A stretch of 64,000 nt of DNA from WRMS01 sp038562165 (GTDB lineage Bacteria > Bacillota > Peptococcia > DRI-13 > UBA5745). The notes under the pieces are model-generated. The model was not told the origin of the DNA and ran no database searches. It saw only the letters and a program-made list of their open reading frames with translations. The DNA is taken from the NCBI GenBank assembly GCA_038562165.1, contig JBCFAO010000011.1, positions 1-64,000 of the forward strand, given 5' to 3'. Shown one piece after another: positions 63,101 through 64,000 of the stretch. A program made the position numbers and the translations under genes. The first letter of the stretch is position 1. The number at the start of each line of letters is the position of its first letter.

Positions 63101-64000
63101 TACTTCCTGCCCATCGCCAATCCCGACGGGGCTAATCTGTATCAGCGGCGTAATGCCCATGATCTGGACTTAAACCGCTATGCCGGCAATACTCATCCTA
63201 CAGATCCCATTGAATTCTGGTGGAGATTTCCCCAGCTGCCGGATCCGGCGGAAGCCTACGTCCTTTGGAAGGTCCGCAACCAGGTTCATCCCGACAGCGA
63301 GCCGGTGAAGTTTGGTTTCAATCTCCATGACCAAAATGAGTACACCGCAGCAGGAAGAGGAACCGGCAATTTGGCCATCATCTCCCTCCTGTCCCCGGCT
63401 ATTGATGGCGGTCCCGGTAATGTAACCGGCAGTTATGAAGAGCTGTTGCAAAAACACAGGAGAACCATCGATCAGACCAGGGCCAACGCCATGTCTGTGA
63501 TCACCGGTATGAACAGGATGCTGCAGGAAGTCATTCCCGATCAGGTAGGCCGCTATGGCGACGACTTTGGCCGGAAATATTTCGGCGATTCCTTCACCGC
63601 GGAAGGCACCAGCGTCATCCTGATCGAAAGCGGCGGCTCCGTCAATGACGAGGAAAAGCTGCTCCATCGCAAGCTGAACTTCATGGCGATTTTGCGGGGC
63701 TTGATGGAAATGGCCACCGGCAATTACGAAAATTACTATGAACCAAAGGAAAGAGAAAGATACCAAGTATCAGACTTAGCCGAATATTTCCATATGCCTG
63801 ATTGCATGAGCGATCCCCATGCGGATCTGGCTCTTCAAGATGTAAAGATTCAAGGACAATCCGGCACTTACAATATGTTGATCCGCCGCAATGTGACTCT
63901 GGACGGACAAGGTTATGTTTTTGCCAACGATCTCAAGGCCAACGGATACCGGGATATCGATTGGTATGCCCGAGGCCATATTTACCGGGCAGCGTTGAGT
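60101..64000 (+). CDS. Secreted tandem M14 zinc carboxypeptidase (partial, runs off the window)
   Basis: 1300 codons read without a stop, ATG 60101 behind AAAGAGGCG. Signal peptide (about 1-26), then a peptidase M14 domain with zinc ligands H124-x-x-E127 (HGNE) and H242 (NLHDQGEY) and catalytic E345 (ILIESAG). After a beta-rich stretch come a Big_2-like and a Big_4-like immunoglobulin domain (about 700-880). A second M14 domain follows with H963/E966, H1076 and E1176. The two domains share long near-identical stretches (RSTNGLP, SQMHGNEASATR, NPDGAN). It likely trims peptides or peptidoglycan outside the cell; substrate unknown. The C-terminus lies beyond the window. Confidence 0.93.
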   Translation, partial: MRKRVSLALILMLLFSLIPPMPAAAADGAAIQNEVAIMELPGAKELIDLYEHYLKAANTYNKLDYAELDVRAFRHDTMEPLILQWADHEDFEVEVVGRSTNGLPIYLISYGHGATPVFLWSQMHGNEASATRALFTLFEFLADDGGQNDELRQTIKENLALYFIPMVNPDGANIYQRRNANDLDINRYAGDTRPTSVSDSDFDDWPDDFEDLPDPVEAEILWEVRNRVHPNAKDVKFGFNLHDQGEYTAVGSGGEKLATLSFLAPAIDGGAGNLTGTYEEQIEKQKVRTIDQTRADAMAVITGINEMLQEEEGIPGQVGRYGDDFGERYFGDTFTMAGTSVILIESAGYANDEEKQTQRQLNFMAILRGLAEMATGNYENYYEKRQPGESYTVPDFEKYFKIPDCGNASHAELALNGVKIEGQGDQAYNMLIRRNVSLDTQGFVYANDLDPDTNEYPDIDWYARGHIYRVEQTSTPSPFGNEQFYADGRYTAVPGREAAPEYFYGNPSNPSATQYLYGYTYDKIGDIKPEDALAHLRNGEIVVRVKEVPQDIREQIHNLPLLILGPNLPADRITELDLTKEGSAGSTPLSTTAPAYFFLKDSSGILKYAVVNGYLFDIENFKTVSSNGIPLKMKNFAYFGEVPDIHMRFWNPIAIGASYNGVPYPDGGRVRNTMQLHKHFRIAEMMEGDSKTLLLDPGDTSNVGGGSQVNDGANSVEATSQDTSIATVKVTACTPAFKNELEPMPNPERDWQELKITGVKPGTTKVEVRWTGGLRHGKTDIITVTVTPKAGPEDNELLAINRPQPLTIAAGLAKDDFEKLLPKANLITLYGNVLADVEWDLKEYSPSKVDPSLTITGTIDLTGYKNRRPPTNEIEIQVNLKATASNLPDAKELEDLYRHYYLDNKDLDVRAFRHDVIVPLMLDLAKDDDFEIKEVGRSTNGLPMYLLKYGDGKIPVFAWSQMHGNEASATRGLFTLFEFLRSDDEPGRALRETIRKNLTLYFLPIANPDGANLYQRRNAHDLDLNRYAGNTHPTDPIEFWWRFPQLPDPAEAYVLWKVRNQVHPDSEPVKFGFNLHDQNEYTAAGRGTGNLAIISLLSPAIDGGPGNVTGSYEELLQKHRRTIDQTRANAMSVITGMNRMLQEVIPDQVGRYGDDFGRKYFGDSFTAEGTSVILIESGGSVNDEEKLLHRKLNFMAILRGLMEMATGNYENYYEPKERERYQVSDLAEYFHMPDCMSDPHADLALQDVKIQGQSGTYNMLIRRNVTLDGQGYVFANDLKANGYRDIDWYARGHIYRAALS

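Overview
The window looks like a chromosomal segment of an anaerobic Bacillota (Clostridia-like) bacterium. Grounds: strong AGGAGG-type ribosome sites, frequent 1-14 nt gene overlaps, a rubrerythrin, meso-diaminopimelate dehydrogenase, a TM287/288-type heterodimeric ABC exporter, QueT, UPF0182, XpaC/TelA, a YuxH-like EAL-HDOD protein and Firmicutes-style lipoproteins. I do not name a genus. I found no rRNA, tRNA or CRISPR array. A 10-N assembly gap flanked by poly-G and poly-C lies at about 50.85-50.99 kb.

Layout. (1) 1-1.5 kb: the tail of an unknown gene and a LuxR-type regulator fused to a 12-helix transporter-like domain, closed by a terminator. (2) 1.6-13.8 kb: a one-direction run of about a dozen tightly packed genes bounded by terminators at both ends. 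Four encode the same four-cysteine zinc ribbon, three are lipoproteins, one is a secreted/membrane coiled-coil protein and one joins a cytoplasmic zinc ribbon to an extracellular HEXXH protease. It also holds a decayed gene and a probable gene fusion. This envelope cluster is the best candidate for an undescribed system. (3) 14-21 kb: an EAL-HDOD signalling protein, a structured intergenic repeat, and an operon of a membrane protein, QueT and a heterodimeric ABC exporter. (4) 21-28 kb: an alanine/glycine symporter, the XpaC-TelA-LemA-TPM membrane-stress operon, rubrerythrin with a palindromic operator, a large cruciform intergenic region and methionine aminopeptidase. (5) 28-38.7 kb: UPF0182, two permeases, a small zinc-ribbon protein, and an RNA-modification operon (TrmB, an RsmF-like protein, a TtcA-like protein and a DUF6930-like protein).

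(6) 39-50 kb: ClpB on the minus strand, with a 16-bp tandem repeat that starts inside its last codons; a zinc-dependent phospholipase C-like protein with a DUF815 AAA ATPase; an aspartate-kinase-like protein with an operator-like promoter and leader hairpin; pyruvate carboxylase; and an EamA transporter. (7) 51-60 kb: a sigma-54 activator with a sigma-54 promoter in front of its own gene, a YqjD/YqjE-like membrane trio, Ddh, and a complete branched-chain amino-acid ABC transporter (livK, livHMGF). (8) 60.1-64 kb: the 5' part of a very large secreted protein with two complete M14 carboxypeptidase domains, running off the window end.

Three intergenic regions (15.4, 38.8 and 50.5 kb) share one architecture: two direct copies of a roughly 21-bp AT-rich motif followed by inverted copies. 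The last two share identical 21-mers. This looks like a dispersed intergenic repeat family of the genome.
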